In this document: positions 1 through 5,396 of the stretch, piece by piece
Layout: each line of letters starts with the position of its first letter
Position numbering within the stretch: the stretch's first letter is position 1
Translations under genes and position numbers: made by a program
Notes under the pieces: generated by a model
The model's database searches: none
Told to the model about the DNA's origin: nothing
What the model saw: only the letters and a program-made list of their open reading frames with translations
Source of the DNA: an uncultured Bacteroidales bacterium
GTDB taxonomy: Bacteria; Bacteroidota; Bacteroidia; Bacteroidales; Muribaculaceae
Assembly: GCA_945828175.1 (NCBI GenBank)
Contig: CALZQD010000129.1
Location: 1 to 5,501, forward strand
Reading direction: 5' to 3'
DNA: 5,501 bases

Positions 1-46
1 TACACACTGCATATCGTCGGCAGCGTCAGATGTGTATAAGAGACAG
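1..46 (+). other. Untrimmed Illumina Nextera i5/Read 1 adapter (artefact)
   Basis: These bases are synthetic library sequence. Positions 1-5 (TACAC) match the end of the Illumina P5 arm. Positions 6-13 (ACTGCATA) match, from memory, the Nextera i5 index S506. Positions 14-27 are TCGTCGGCAGCGTC, the Nextera Read 1 overhang. Positions 28-46 are AGATGTGTATAAGAGACAG, the 19-base Tn5 mosaic end used in tagmentation. The order P5 end, index, overhang, mosaic end is exactly that of a Nextera molecule, so genomic sequence begins at 47. The mosaic end should not be read as a natural Tn5 or IS50 insertion. Confidence 0.98.
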
Positions 47-336
47 TCTTCGAGTGGCATCGAGGCATAGCTCATGATGATGACGATGTCGCCGGGCTGA
101 ACGAGACGGGCGGCTGCGCCGTTGAGGCAGATGACTCCGCTGCCGCGGCGGCCGGGAATCGTGTAGGTGTCGAGGCGCGAGCCGTTGTTGTTGTCGACGA
201 TGTAGACGCGCTCGCCGGCGATGATGCCTGCGGCGTCCATGAGGTCTTCGTCGATTGTTATGCTGCCGATGTAGTCGAGGTTGGCCTCGGTGACGGTGAC
301 GCGGTGGATTTTAGATTTCAGTACTTCAACGTTCAT
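47..336 (-). CDS. panD: Aspartate 1-decarboxylase proenzyme, 3'-truncated
   Basis: PanD decarboxylates L-aspartate to beta-alanine, the amine that PanC joins to pantoate; it acts in the cytoplasm. Translation starts [20 protein letters not shown] and gives 96 complete residues before the adapter. The family's self-cleavage site is present as Gly24-Ser25, where Ser25 becomes the N-terminal pyruvoyl group of the alpha chain. Other conserved positions are Lys9, His11, Tyr22, Arg54, Tyr58 and Asn72, with the GAAA segment at 73-76. The family is usually about 115-127 residues, so some 20-30 C-terminal residues lie beyond the fragment end; this is a contig break and not gene decay. The ATG is one base after the panC stop, so the genes are almost certainly cotranscribed. 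There is no Shine-Dalgarno match, as usual in Bacteroidota. Identification is secure from residue-level conservation. Confidence 0.95.
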
Positions 337-337
337 C

Positions 338-1177
338 TTACTGATATTTAATATTGTCGATGAGACGCACGCCGCCGCAGTAGACGGTGACGCATCCGAC
401 GGCGCAGGGGGTGTCGGCCCAGTCTGCGACGGGCTGCATGGTACGGGCGTCGACAATTTCATAATATTCGGTCTCCATGCCCTTGCTGTTGATAGTGCCG
501 ACGACGAAGTCGCGGGTCTCGGCGACAGAGTGGTCGCGGGCAAAGTCGAGCGATGCGCGCAGGGCGCGGTTGATTTCGGGGGCTATCGCGCGGGCTTCGG
601 GCGAGAGGCGCACGTTGCGCGAGCTGAGGGCGAGGCCGTCGGCTTCGCGTTTGATGGGGCAGTCGACGATGTCGATGTCGAAGCCTTCGAGCTCGGCCAT
701 GCGGCGGATGACGGCAATCTGCTGGAAGTCTTTCTCGCCGAAATAAGCCTTGTCGGGGGTGACGATGGCGAAGAGTTTGCTGACAATCTGGGCGACGCCG
801 TTGAAATGGCCGGGACGCATGGCGCCTTCCATCACTTCGGCGACGGGGCCGAGGTCGAAAACGCGTGTGTCGGGCTCGGGATATATCTCCTCGACCGAGG
901 GAATGAAGGCATAGTCGACTCCGGCGGCTTCCATCTTGCTGCAATCGGCGGCCTCGGTGCGCGGATAGGTCTTGAGATCGTCGGGATTGTTAAACTGAGT
1001 CGGGTTGACAAAGTCGCTGACAACGACGATGTCGCACTCTTTGCGGGCGCGGTCGATCAGCGACAGGTGGCCGTCGTGGAGGGCACCCATTGTCGGCACG
1101 AGGCCGATTGTCTTGTTGGCTGCTTTTGCGTCGGCAACGCGCTTGCGCAAAAGCTCGATTGTTCTGATAATTTCCAT
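338..1177 (-). CDS. panC: Pantoate--beta-alanine ligase (pantothenate synthetase)
   Basis: PanC forms pantothenate from D-pantoate, beta-alanine and ATP through a pantoyl-adenylate, in the cytoplasm. The 279-residue product is of normal family length (about 280). Visible signatures are [10 protein letters not shown] at 28-37, containing the nucleotidyltransferase HxGH motif at 34-37; FVNPTQF at 56-62; RPGHFNGVA at 121-129; GEKDFQQ at 147-153; and DGLALSSRN at 180-188, the KMSKS-like ATP loop. The start is placed at the ATG at 1177-1175 ([10 protein letters not shown]), which matches the family N-terminus; an in-frame TTG at 1204 would add nine unlikely residues and would lie inside the promoter. 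Its stop is one base before panD. A promoter with a good -7 box lies just upstream on the same strand. Both active-site motifs are intact, so the enzyme should be functional. Confidence 0.97.
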   Translation of the reverse strand: MEIIRTIELLRKRVADAKAANKTIGLVPTMGALHDGHLSLIDRARKECDIVVVSDFVNPTQFNNPDDLKTYPRTEAADCSKMEAAGVDYAFIPSVEEIYPEPDTRVFDLGPVAEVMEGAMRPGHFNGVAQIVSKLFAIVTPDKAYFGEKDFQQIAVIRRMAELEGFDIDIVDCPIKREADGLALSSRNVRLSPEARAIAPEINRALRASLDFARDHSVAETRDFVVGTINSKGMETEYYEIVDARTMQPVADWADTPCAVGCVTVYCGGVRLIDNIKYQ

Positions 1178-1201
1178 TATTGTTGAACTGATTTCGAGGT
1201 G

Positions 1202-1233
1202 CAAAATTAGCGATTTATTTGATAGTCTCCCAA
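1202..1233 (-). promoter_or_regulatory. Predicted promoter of panC-panD
   Basis: Read on the minus strand, TAATTTTG at 1209-1202 matches the Bacteroidota housekeeping -7 consensus TAnnTTTG. A TTG at 1233-1231, 21 bases upstream, can serve as the weak -33 element. The -7 box ends 24 bases before the panC ATG, a plausible short leader. The match also argues against the TTG start at 1204. The call is by consensus only. Confidence 0.6.
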
Positions 1234-1249
1234 TATTTTCACCCTATGT

Positions 1250-1280
1250 TTTGTGATTGAGTCGATTTTTCGTAACTTTG
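1250..1280 (+). promoter_or_regulatory. Predicted promoter of the 711-residue exported protein gene
   Basis: TTTG at 1250-1253 and TAACTTTG at 1273-1280 match the Bacteroidota -33 (TTTG) and -7 (TAnnTTTG) elements, separated by 19 bases, which is within the known spacing. The start codon at 1303 is 22 bases beyond the -7 box, giving a short A/T-rich leader (ending AATTATT before the ATG) with no Shine-Dalgarno match. It lies back to back with the panC promoter. Confidence 0.7.
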
Positions 1281-1302
1281 AGCAGGCAATAAACCAATTA
1301 TT

Positions 1303-3438
1303 ATGAAACAACTCTTGCGATATCTTACCCTGTTTTTGACCGTAATTGCCATCAGCGGGCTCAGAGCCGACGCAAAAGGTAAAATAATTTTCTCGGCCAA
1401 AGCCGACAATGACCTCTACCGGCTGCTCGTCGCCGAGGGCTGCGAGCCACTGAGATTCGACACGGCCGACGAGGCCGTAGCCGCCGCCACAAAGGGCGAC
1501 GCCGTCATCATCACCGCCCGGGGCTATCCCGCCGCGCCGGTAAGCATTTCAGAAGGCCTTGCCGACCTCGCCCGCCGCAAAAACCTCAAAGTCTATGCCG
1601 AATATGTCGACAGCTATCCAGGCGTGAAAATCGACGGCACGGCCTTCGTTTCGACCATCGAGCGCGCCGTCGTCACCTCGGACTTCTTCAAGCCCGAACT
1701 TAAAAAAATGGACCTCCTCGCCGTCAACGGCTGCCATATCTACCGCGCCGACGTCAAGAATCCGCTCATGTGCTTCGCCCGCCTCGCCGGCTACGACACG
1801 GCGCGCTACGGCCTGACCGACACCGACGTCTATCCGCTGCTCTGGCGCTCGGGCAACACGATGCTCGCCTTCAGCTGCCTGAGCTGCTTCGAGACGGCCC
1901 GATATGCTCCCGTAGCCTCATGGCAGGCTGTGTGGACGAGCATAATCAGATGGCTCACAGGAGATAAGAAATTCGCATTCAAAAGCTGGCCCTCAGACCC
2001 GCATCCGACCTATGGCCGCAACGACAAAGTCAGCGACAACGCCCGCCGCGACGCCGTCGGCCGCAGCGCCGAGTGGCTCTATAACGCCCGCCTGCTGATA
2101 CATCCGGCATGGCGCGACAGCGTTTATCTCTATCAGGGCGACGGACTTAACCCCTACGGCCCGGCAATGCCCCACGACGCCCTCATCGGCGACGGCGCCC
2201 ACGGCGTGCTCGAAGGCCACGCCTCGTCGATAGGTCCCGACGGCTCGCAGCGCTATCGCTACTGGCTCCGCGCCGACGTACAGGGCGAGGTTGCCTACCT
2301 CCTCGCAAGCGCCGCAGCCATGACGGGCGACAAGAAATATGCCGCCACGTCGGAGCGCCTGCTCGACTATGTCTTCCACAGCGACGACTTCATCAACGGC
2401 AAGAAAAAAGACCCGACCAGCGACGCCTACGGCCTCATCGGCTGGGCGAAGACCCACGACTACGTTTATTATAACGACGACAACGCCCGCCTGCTTCTCG
2501 GCGCCATCGGCGCGTCGGCCCTCCTCAACAACGAGCGCTGGAACAAGCAGATAGTAGAGTGTATCCTCGCCAACTTCATGCTCAGCAGCCGTCAGGGCTT
2601 CCTGCCCGACCGCTTCGAGGAGCCCGACCTGCTCAAAAACGGCCGCAGCTATTACGCCGACCGCGACTTCATACTCGCGCATCCCCACTTCGACTCATGG
2701 ATGCTCGCCTGCTACCTCTGGCTCTACGACAAGACCGGCTACCAGCCGCTGCTCGACAAAGCCCGCACGGCCATCTCGCTCATCATGGAGGCTTATCCCG
2801 ACAACTGGAGCTGGACCAACGGCATACAGCAGGAGCGCGCCCGCATGATACTCCCGCTGGCTTGGCTCGTCCGCGTCGACGATACGCCCGAACATCGTCA
2901 GTGGCTCGACACGGTCGTCAACAAGTTGCTTGAGAATCAGGCGCCCTGCGGCGGCATCCGCGAAGAGCTCGGCGACAGCCGCCTCGGCATGTTCGGCAAG
3001 ACGCTGTCTAACAAAGACTACGGCGTCACCGAGGCCCCGCTTATCAGCGAGAACGGCGACCCTGTGGCCGATATGCTCTACACAACCAACTTCGCCTTCT
3101 TCGCCCTCAACGAGGCCGCCCACGCCACGGGCGACCCGAAATACCGCGAGGCCGTCGACCGACTGGCTGATTTCCTCGTTCGCGTACAGGTCAAGAGCGA
3201 CCGTCACCCCGATATCAACGGCGCATGGATGAGAGCTTTCGACTACGACCGGTGGGACTACTGGGCATCGAACGCCGACTCGGGCTGGGGCGCGTGGTCG
3301 ACCCTGACAGGCTGGATTCAGACCTGGATTACTGCAACCGAGGCTCTTGTCGAAAACAACAGCTCGTTCTGGGACACGACGCGCGGCGTCGACGTCAAGC
3401 CTCAGATGAAGGCCGCCGAATGGATGCTGAAACGGTAA
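1303..3438 (+). CDS. Exported protein: Rossmann-like N-domain plus six-hairpin glycosidase-like helical domain
   Basis: I do not recognise a named family. Residues 1-24 form a type I signal peptide (basic KQLLR, then a hydrophobic stretch, with ADA before the predicted cut after Ala24); there is no lipobox Cys, so it should be periplasmic or secreted. Residues 25 to about 225 alternate strands and helices like a GATase/ThuA-like Rossmann domain. From about 240 to 700 the protein is helical and rich in aromatics, with repeated features such as YVYYNDDNARLLLGAIGA (387-404), FLPDRFEE (433-440), HPHFDSWMLACYLW (460-473), NWSWTNG (501-507), GGIREELGD (550-558), DMLYTTNFAF (590-599) and a Trp-rich NADSGWGAW block (657-665). 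These are typical of (alpha/alpha)6 barrels that act on sugars. The acidic pair Asp392-Asp393 resembles the DD motif of GH76-like enzymes, and Glu439-Glu440, Asp464 and Glu554-Glu555 are other candidate catalytic or binding residues; this is inference. It has its own promoter and no SusC/SusD neighbour. A non-catalytic carbohydrate-binding role is also possible. Confidence 0.7.
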   Translation: MKQLLRYLTLFLTVIAISGLRADAKGKIIFSAKADNDLYRLLVAEGCEPLRFDTADEAVAAATKGDAVIITARGYPAAPVSISEGLADLARRKNLKVYAEYVDSYPGVKIDGTAFVSTIERAVVTSDFFKPELKKMDLLAVNGCHIYRADVKNPLMCFARLAGYDTARYGLTDTDVYPLLWRSGNTMLAFSCLSCFETARYAPVASWQAVWTSIIRWLTGDKKFAFKSWPSDPHPTYGRNDKVSDNARRDAVGRSAEWLYNARLLIHPAWRDSVYLYQGDGLNPYGPAMPHDALIGDGAHGVLEGHASSIGPDGSQRYRYWLRADVQGEVAYLLASAAAMTGDKKYAATSERLLDYVFHSDDFINGKKKDPTSDAYGLIGWAKTHDYVYYNDDNARLLLGAIGASALLNNERWNKQIVECILANFMLSSRQGFLPDRFEEPDLLKNGRSYYADRDFILAHPHFDSWMLACYLWLYDKTGYQPLLDKARTAISLIMEAYPDNWSWTNGIQQERARMILPLAWLVRVDDTPEHRQWLDTVVNKLLENQAPCGGIREELGDSRLGMFGKTLSNKDYGVTEAPLISENGDPVADMLYTTNFAFFALNEAAHATGDPKYREAVDRLADFLVRVQVKSDRHPDINGAWMRAFDYDRWDYWASNADSGWGAWSTLTGWIQTWITATEALVENNSSFWDTTRGVDVKPQMKAAEWMLKR

Positions 3439-3454
3439 ATTCGATAGATTTTAC

Positions 3455-3462
3455 TATCTTTG
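3455..3462 (+). promoter_or_regulatory. Predicted -7 promoter box of prmA
   Basis: TATCTTTG fits TAnnTTTG exactly and is followed by GCGCC, then the prmA ATG 20 bases after the box. No TTTG-like -33 element is visible 19-21 bases upstream, where the end of the preceding gene lies, so the promoter may be weak or depend on the -7 box alone. It would give prmA and the barrel gene a transcript separate from the upstream exported-protein gene. Confidence 0.5.
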
Positions 3463-3482
3463 CGCCAAAAAGCGAAAAGACT

Positions 3483-4331
3483 ATGAATGATTATATCGAA
3501 GTGCGGTTTGACCTCACACCATCATGCGAAGATGCCACCGACCTGCTCGCGGGCCTTTTGGCCGACGCGGGTTTTGAGAGTTTCGTGCCCGACGAGAGCG
3601 GGCTCACGGCCTATGTCAAGAAAGAACTTTATGACGCTGACGCTGTCGGCGCCGCGGTAGCCGATTTTCCTTTTGACTGCCGCATCGACTTCCACGACAA
3701 GCTCGTCGAGGGCCGCGACTGGAACGCCGAATGGGAGAAAAACTATTTCAAGCCCATCGTTGTCGGCGACCGCTGCGTCATCCACAGCTCGTTTCACACC
3801 GACATACCGCGGGCCGAATACGATATCGTCATCGACCCTAAGATGGCTTTCGGCACAGGTCACCACTCAACGACATCGCTGATAATCAGGCAGCTCCTTG
3901 AGGCTGACCTCAAAGGTCGCTCGGTCATCGACATGGGCACCGGCACAGGCATCCTCGCCATCTTAGCCGCCATGCGCGGTGCCTCGCCCGTCACGGCGAT
4001 AGAAATCGACGCCTTCGCCTATGAGAACGCCGTCGAGAACGTGCGCCTCAACGGTCACGCCCAAATCAAGGTACTCAACGGCGACGCATCGCTGCTCGAG
4101 GGCATTGCCCCGGCCGACGTGTTCATCGCCAACATCAACCGCAACGTCATCACGGGCGACCTCGACCGCTATGCTCCGGCAGTAAAGGCCGGCGGCATGA
4201 TGCTGCTGAGCGGCTTCTATCAGGGCGACGACGCCGACATCGTCAGCCGCGCCGCTGCCGAACAGAGATTTGACACCGTCGGCATGAGCGTCGACAATAA
4301 CTGGTGCTGTCTCAAACTTATAAAGAATTGA
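3483..4331 (+). CDS. prmA: Ribosomal protein L11 methyltransferase
   Basis: PrmA transfers methyl groups from S-adenosylmethionine to ribosomal protein L11 in the cytoplasm. The product has 282 residues, close to the family's 275-300. An N-terminal substrate-recognition domain (about 1-75) leads to the linker signature DWNAEWEKNYFKP at 79-91. The family-specific IDPKMAFGTGHHSTT follows at 117-131, then SAM motif I DMGTGTGILAI at 150-160, an acidic strand end IEID at 173-176, and ANINRN at 216-221, the motif IV substrate loop. The reading frame stays open upstream to 3225, but that part overlaps the preceding gene; the ATG at 3483 gives the family N-terminus and lies just after a promoter box. 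The stop is one base before the next start, so the next gene is probably translationally coupled. Confidence 0.95.
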   Translation: MNDYIEVRFDLTPSCEDATDLLAGLLADAGFESFVPDESGLTAYVKKELYDADAVGAAVADFPFDCRIDFHDKLVEGRDWNAEWEKNYFKPIVVGDRCVIHSSFHTDIPRAEYDIVIDPKMAFGTGHHSTTSLIIRQLLEADLKGRSVIDMGTGTGILAILAAMRGASPVTAIEIDAFAYENAVENVRLNGHAQIKVLNGDASLLEGIAPADVFIANINRNVITGDLDRYAPAVKAGGMMLLSGFYQGDDADIVSRAAAEQRFDTVGMSVDNNWCCLKLIKN

Positions 4332-4332
4332 C

Positions 4333-4881
4333 ATGAAACATCTGCTGCTGACAATCCTGGCAATCGTGGCCATCGCCACCGGCGCATCCGCTGCCACGAA
4401 AGAAGATAACGCACCCGCCCGCGACCACGGCCACTTCGCCTGGGGCGCTGAAGTCGGAGGCTCTATCGATATGAGCGCCAACGATATGTCGACGATCGAC
4501 TTCACGGCACTGTTGGGCTACCGTCGTTCGTGGATTAAGTTTCTCGGTGCCGGCGTCGGCATGGACATCATGGTCAGCAACTCGTGTCGCTCGTTCCCGA
4601 TTTTCGCCAATCTTAAGACGAGCTTCTCGAGCCGTCCGCAGCTGCTGTTTATGGACGTGCGTGCCGGTATATCAATCAATTATCTGCCCGATGACCTCAC
4701 GCAGACCGGCGCCTATGCCTTTGCGGGTGTGGGCTTCAATCTCGCCTCAGGCAAGACGTTCGCGTCGCATCTGACGTTGGGCTACAGCTTTGTCGACCGT
4801 CGCGACGTCAATCACAACGAACATCATCTCGATTTCTCGCCGCTGCATTATGCGTCGGTAAGATTAGGAATTGCGTTTTAG
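4333..4881 (+). CDS. Small outer-membrane beta-barrel protein
   Basis: A 182-residue exported protein. Residues 1-20 form a signal peptide (MKHLL, hydrophobic run, ASA then Ala21) without a lipobox Cys. The mature part has an acidic, His-containing N-terminus (21-34) and then about eight alternating amphipathic strands: roughly 35-46, 55-63, 66-80, 87-96, 104-117, 124-137, 144-153 and 171-182. The last strand ends in a C-terminal Phe (SVRLGIAF), the usual signal for BAM-mediated outer-membrane insertion. This fits the broad porin-family or OmpA-like eight-strand barrels common in Bacteroidota, with no periplasmic peptidoglycan-binding domain. Strand boundaries are by eye and the cargo or ligand is unknown. 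The gene starts one base after the prmA stop, with no Shine-Dalgarno match, so expression probably follows prmA. A repeat-built hairpin follows directly. Confidence 0.75.
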   Translation: MKHLLLTILAIVAIATGASAATKEDNAPARDHGHFAWGAEVGGSIDMSANDMSTIDFTALLGYRRSWIKFLGAGVGMDIMVSNSCRSFPIFANLKTSFSSRPQLLFMDVRAGISINYLPDDLTQTGAYAFAGVGFNLASGKTFASHLTLGYSFVDRRDVNHNEHHLDFSPLHYASVRLGIAF

Positions 4882-4930
4882 CTTATTATAGCTATATGGC
4901 TATTTTAGCTAATTAGCTATGATAGTTATT
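4879..4930 (+). repeat. Short irregular tandem repeat of a TAGCTA-like unit
   Basis: Copies of TAGCTA or a near match begin at 4879 (TAGCTT, including the stop codon TAG), 4889, 4897 (TGGCTA), 4906, 4914 and 4923 (TAGTTA), at steps of 8-10 bases. Because the core AGCT is its own reverse complement, the array also folds into the hairpin described separately. It is probably slippage-derived low-complexity sequence; no specific protein-binding role can be claimed. Confidence 0.5.
4888..4920 (+). terminator. TAGCTA-repeat hairpin, probable operon terminator
   Basis: Arms 4888-4902 and 4906-4920 are 15 bases each around a TTT loop. They pair with two mismatches and one G-U wobble (outer ATAGCTA against TAGCTAT is perfect). 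The stem starts seven bases after the barrel gene's stop. It is AT-rich and lacks a clean T tract, so it may act as a transcript-stabilising 3' end more than a classical intrinsic terminator. Confidence 0.45.
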
Positions 4931-4932
4931 GA

Positions 4933-4950
4933 GGAGTGAAAGATAACTCC
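4933..4950 (+). other. Second small stem-loop after the operon
   Basis: GGAGT at 4933-4937 pairs perfectly with ACTCC at 4946-4950 around an eight-base loop. An alternative stem uses AGTTAT at 4924-4929 with ATAACT at 4943-4948. The two share bases and cannot form together. It may be part of the 3' end of the operon transcript; a chance origin is also possible. Confidence 0.3.
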
Positions 4951-4957
4951 TTGCTTC

Positions 4958-5115
4958 ATGGCTGTGGCTATGCGCGTTTGCGGCTACGGCGAGATTATCA
5001 TCGCCGGAGACTACGAGTCGGCAAGTGTCTACGACCTGAGCGACCGCGAAATGCCGTCGCTGAGCGTTATATCGTCAATGTCGACGACACCACCTCGAAG
5101 GTTGCCGTGAAATAA
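4958..5115 (+). pseudogene. Frameshifted remnant of a secreted protein's C-terminal sorting tail
   Basis: Two short segments in different frames together look like the C-terminal tail found on secreted Bacteroidales proteins (an Ig-like sorting domain ending in a VYxV...KVxVK pattern). In the frame of 4982, GYGEIIIAGDYESASVYDLS (4982-5041) continues DREMPSLSV to 5068. In the frame of 5068, YIVNVDDTTSKVAVK ends at TAA 5113-5115. The usual Pro-Ala-Gly-type turn between SLSV and YIV is missing, which suggests a deletion of about 10 or 13 bases near 5066-5070. Known tails normally read Leu-Ser-Gly-Arg where this one has Leu-Ser-Asp-Arg. No upstream coding body exists: a stop lies at 4937 and the barrel gene's end is close by. 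A 50-codon ORF from ATG 4958 to 5110 exists but would be a by-product of the decay. The original function is unknown. Confidence 0.6.
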
Positions 5116-5195
5116 GCGAGCCTATAAATTTTATTAAGAGCCTGTTCCATAATAAATGTTAAAGCAGAGGCGGGCAGTCATTGAGCAGATTTGTT

Positions 5196-5240
5196 CGTGC
5201 TTATAAGGGCGTGTGGCGAGCCACATAACCGTTAAGCACG
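5196..5240 (-). other. Long imperfect inverted repeat (candidate structured RNA or repeat element)
   Basis: Outer arms CGTGCTTA (5196-5203) and TAAGCACG (5233-5240) are perfect; inner arms GTGTGGC (5211-5217) and GCCACAT (5220-5226) pair with one mismatch or wobble, around a GA turn, and a GG/CC step lies between them. On the minus strand the arm at 5238-5243 can instead pair with ACGGAC, the complement of GTCCGT at 5260-5265, so two exclusive folds exist. It lies downstream of a minus-strand -7-like box. Orientation is assigned from that box and is tentative. Confidence 0.4.
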
Positions 5241-5266
5241 GACGAAGATGCCAATGAATGTCCGTA

Positions 5267-5274
5267 CAAAGGTA
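5267..5274 (-). promoter_or_regulatory. Possible minus-strand -7 promoter box
   Basis: Read on the minus strand this is TACCTTTG, an exact fit to TAnnTTTG. No TTTG-like -33 element is seen 19-21 bases upstream on that strand (the region reads A/T only). Transcription would enter the hairpin at 5240-5196 and run antisense to the remnant at 4958-5115. An eight-base degenerate motif in AT-rich sequence can occur by chance. Confidence 0.3.
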
Positions 5275-5318
5275 TCTTCCCCTTGCATAAATAAATGATT
5301 TTAAGCGATTTGCTAAAT

Positions 5319-5336
5319 ATGCTTTAATAAAAGCAT
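5319..5336. other. Perfect 7-bp stem-loop
   Basis: ATGCTTT (5319-5325) and AAAGCAT (5330-5336) are exact reverse complements around a four-base AATA loop. AT-rich, symmetrical and usable on either strand; there is no T tract, so a terminator call is not justified. Confidence 0.35.
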
Positions 5337-5343
5337 CATACAC

Positions 5344-5396
5344 GCAAATTCTGCCATAATTTGTGCAGTCTGCAAAAATTGCTCATAATTTCGTGC
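5344..5396 (+). repeat. Imperfect direct repeat, two copies
   Basis: Copy one is 5344-5366 and copy two 5372-5396. Both begin GCAAA, share CATAATTT (5355-5362 and 5384-5391) and end GTGC, with small indels between; the start-to-start distance is 28 bases. Copy one also holds a CAAATT/AATTTG inverted pair. It might be a paired protein-binding site or chance AT-rich similarity. Two copies are too few, and the gap too short, for a CRISPR array. Confidence 0.35.

Noticed and set aside
28..46. Tn5 mosaic end taken as a natural transposon insertion next to panD
   Set aside because: It is preceded by the Nextera overhang, a standard index and the P5 end, so it is library adapter.
281..1186. A 301-codon open frame on the plus strand across panC
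   Set aside because: It is antisense to a clearly identified panC and arises from GC-rich codon use; the translation is Gly/Ala/Asp/Val-rich with no family motif.
1178..1204. Upstream TTG start that lengthens PanC by nine residues
   Set aside because: The family N-terminus begins at [10 protein letters not shown], and the TTG lies within the predicted -7 box.
1993..3207. Long minus-strand open frames (1993-2688 and 2695-3207) opposite the exported-protein gene
   Set aside because: They are low-complexity shadows of the GC-rich plus-strand gene, with Val/Ala/Gly-rich translations and no recognisable domain or start context.
3225..3482. Longer N-terminus for PrmA starting inside the exported-protein gene
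   Set aside because: It overlaps 200 bases of a well-supported gene in another frame; the ATG at 3483 gives the normal PrmA length and N-terminus.
5067..5150. A 27-codon minus-strand ORF (MEQALNKIYRLAYF...) with an A/T-rich start context
   Set aside because: Most of it is antisense to the sorting-tail remnant and it has no recognisable similarity; short chance ORFs are expected.
5134..5343. A 69-codon minus-strand ORF in the tail
   Set aside because: Its residue mix is unlike the window's real genes, it spans strong inverted repeats, and I see no domain, signal peptide or family resemblance.
5344..5396. Two similar repeats considered as a CRISPR array
   Set aside because: There are only two imperfect copies with a gap of about five bases, no spacer-sized interval and no cas gene.
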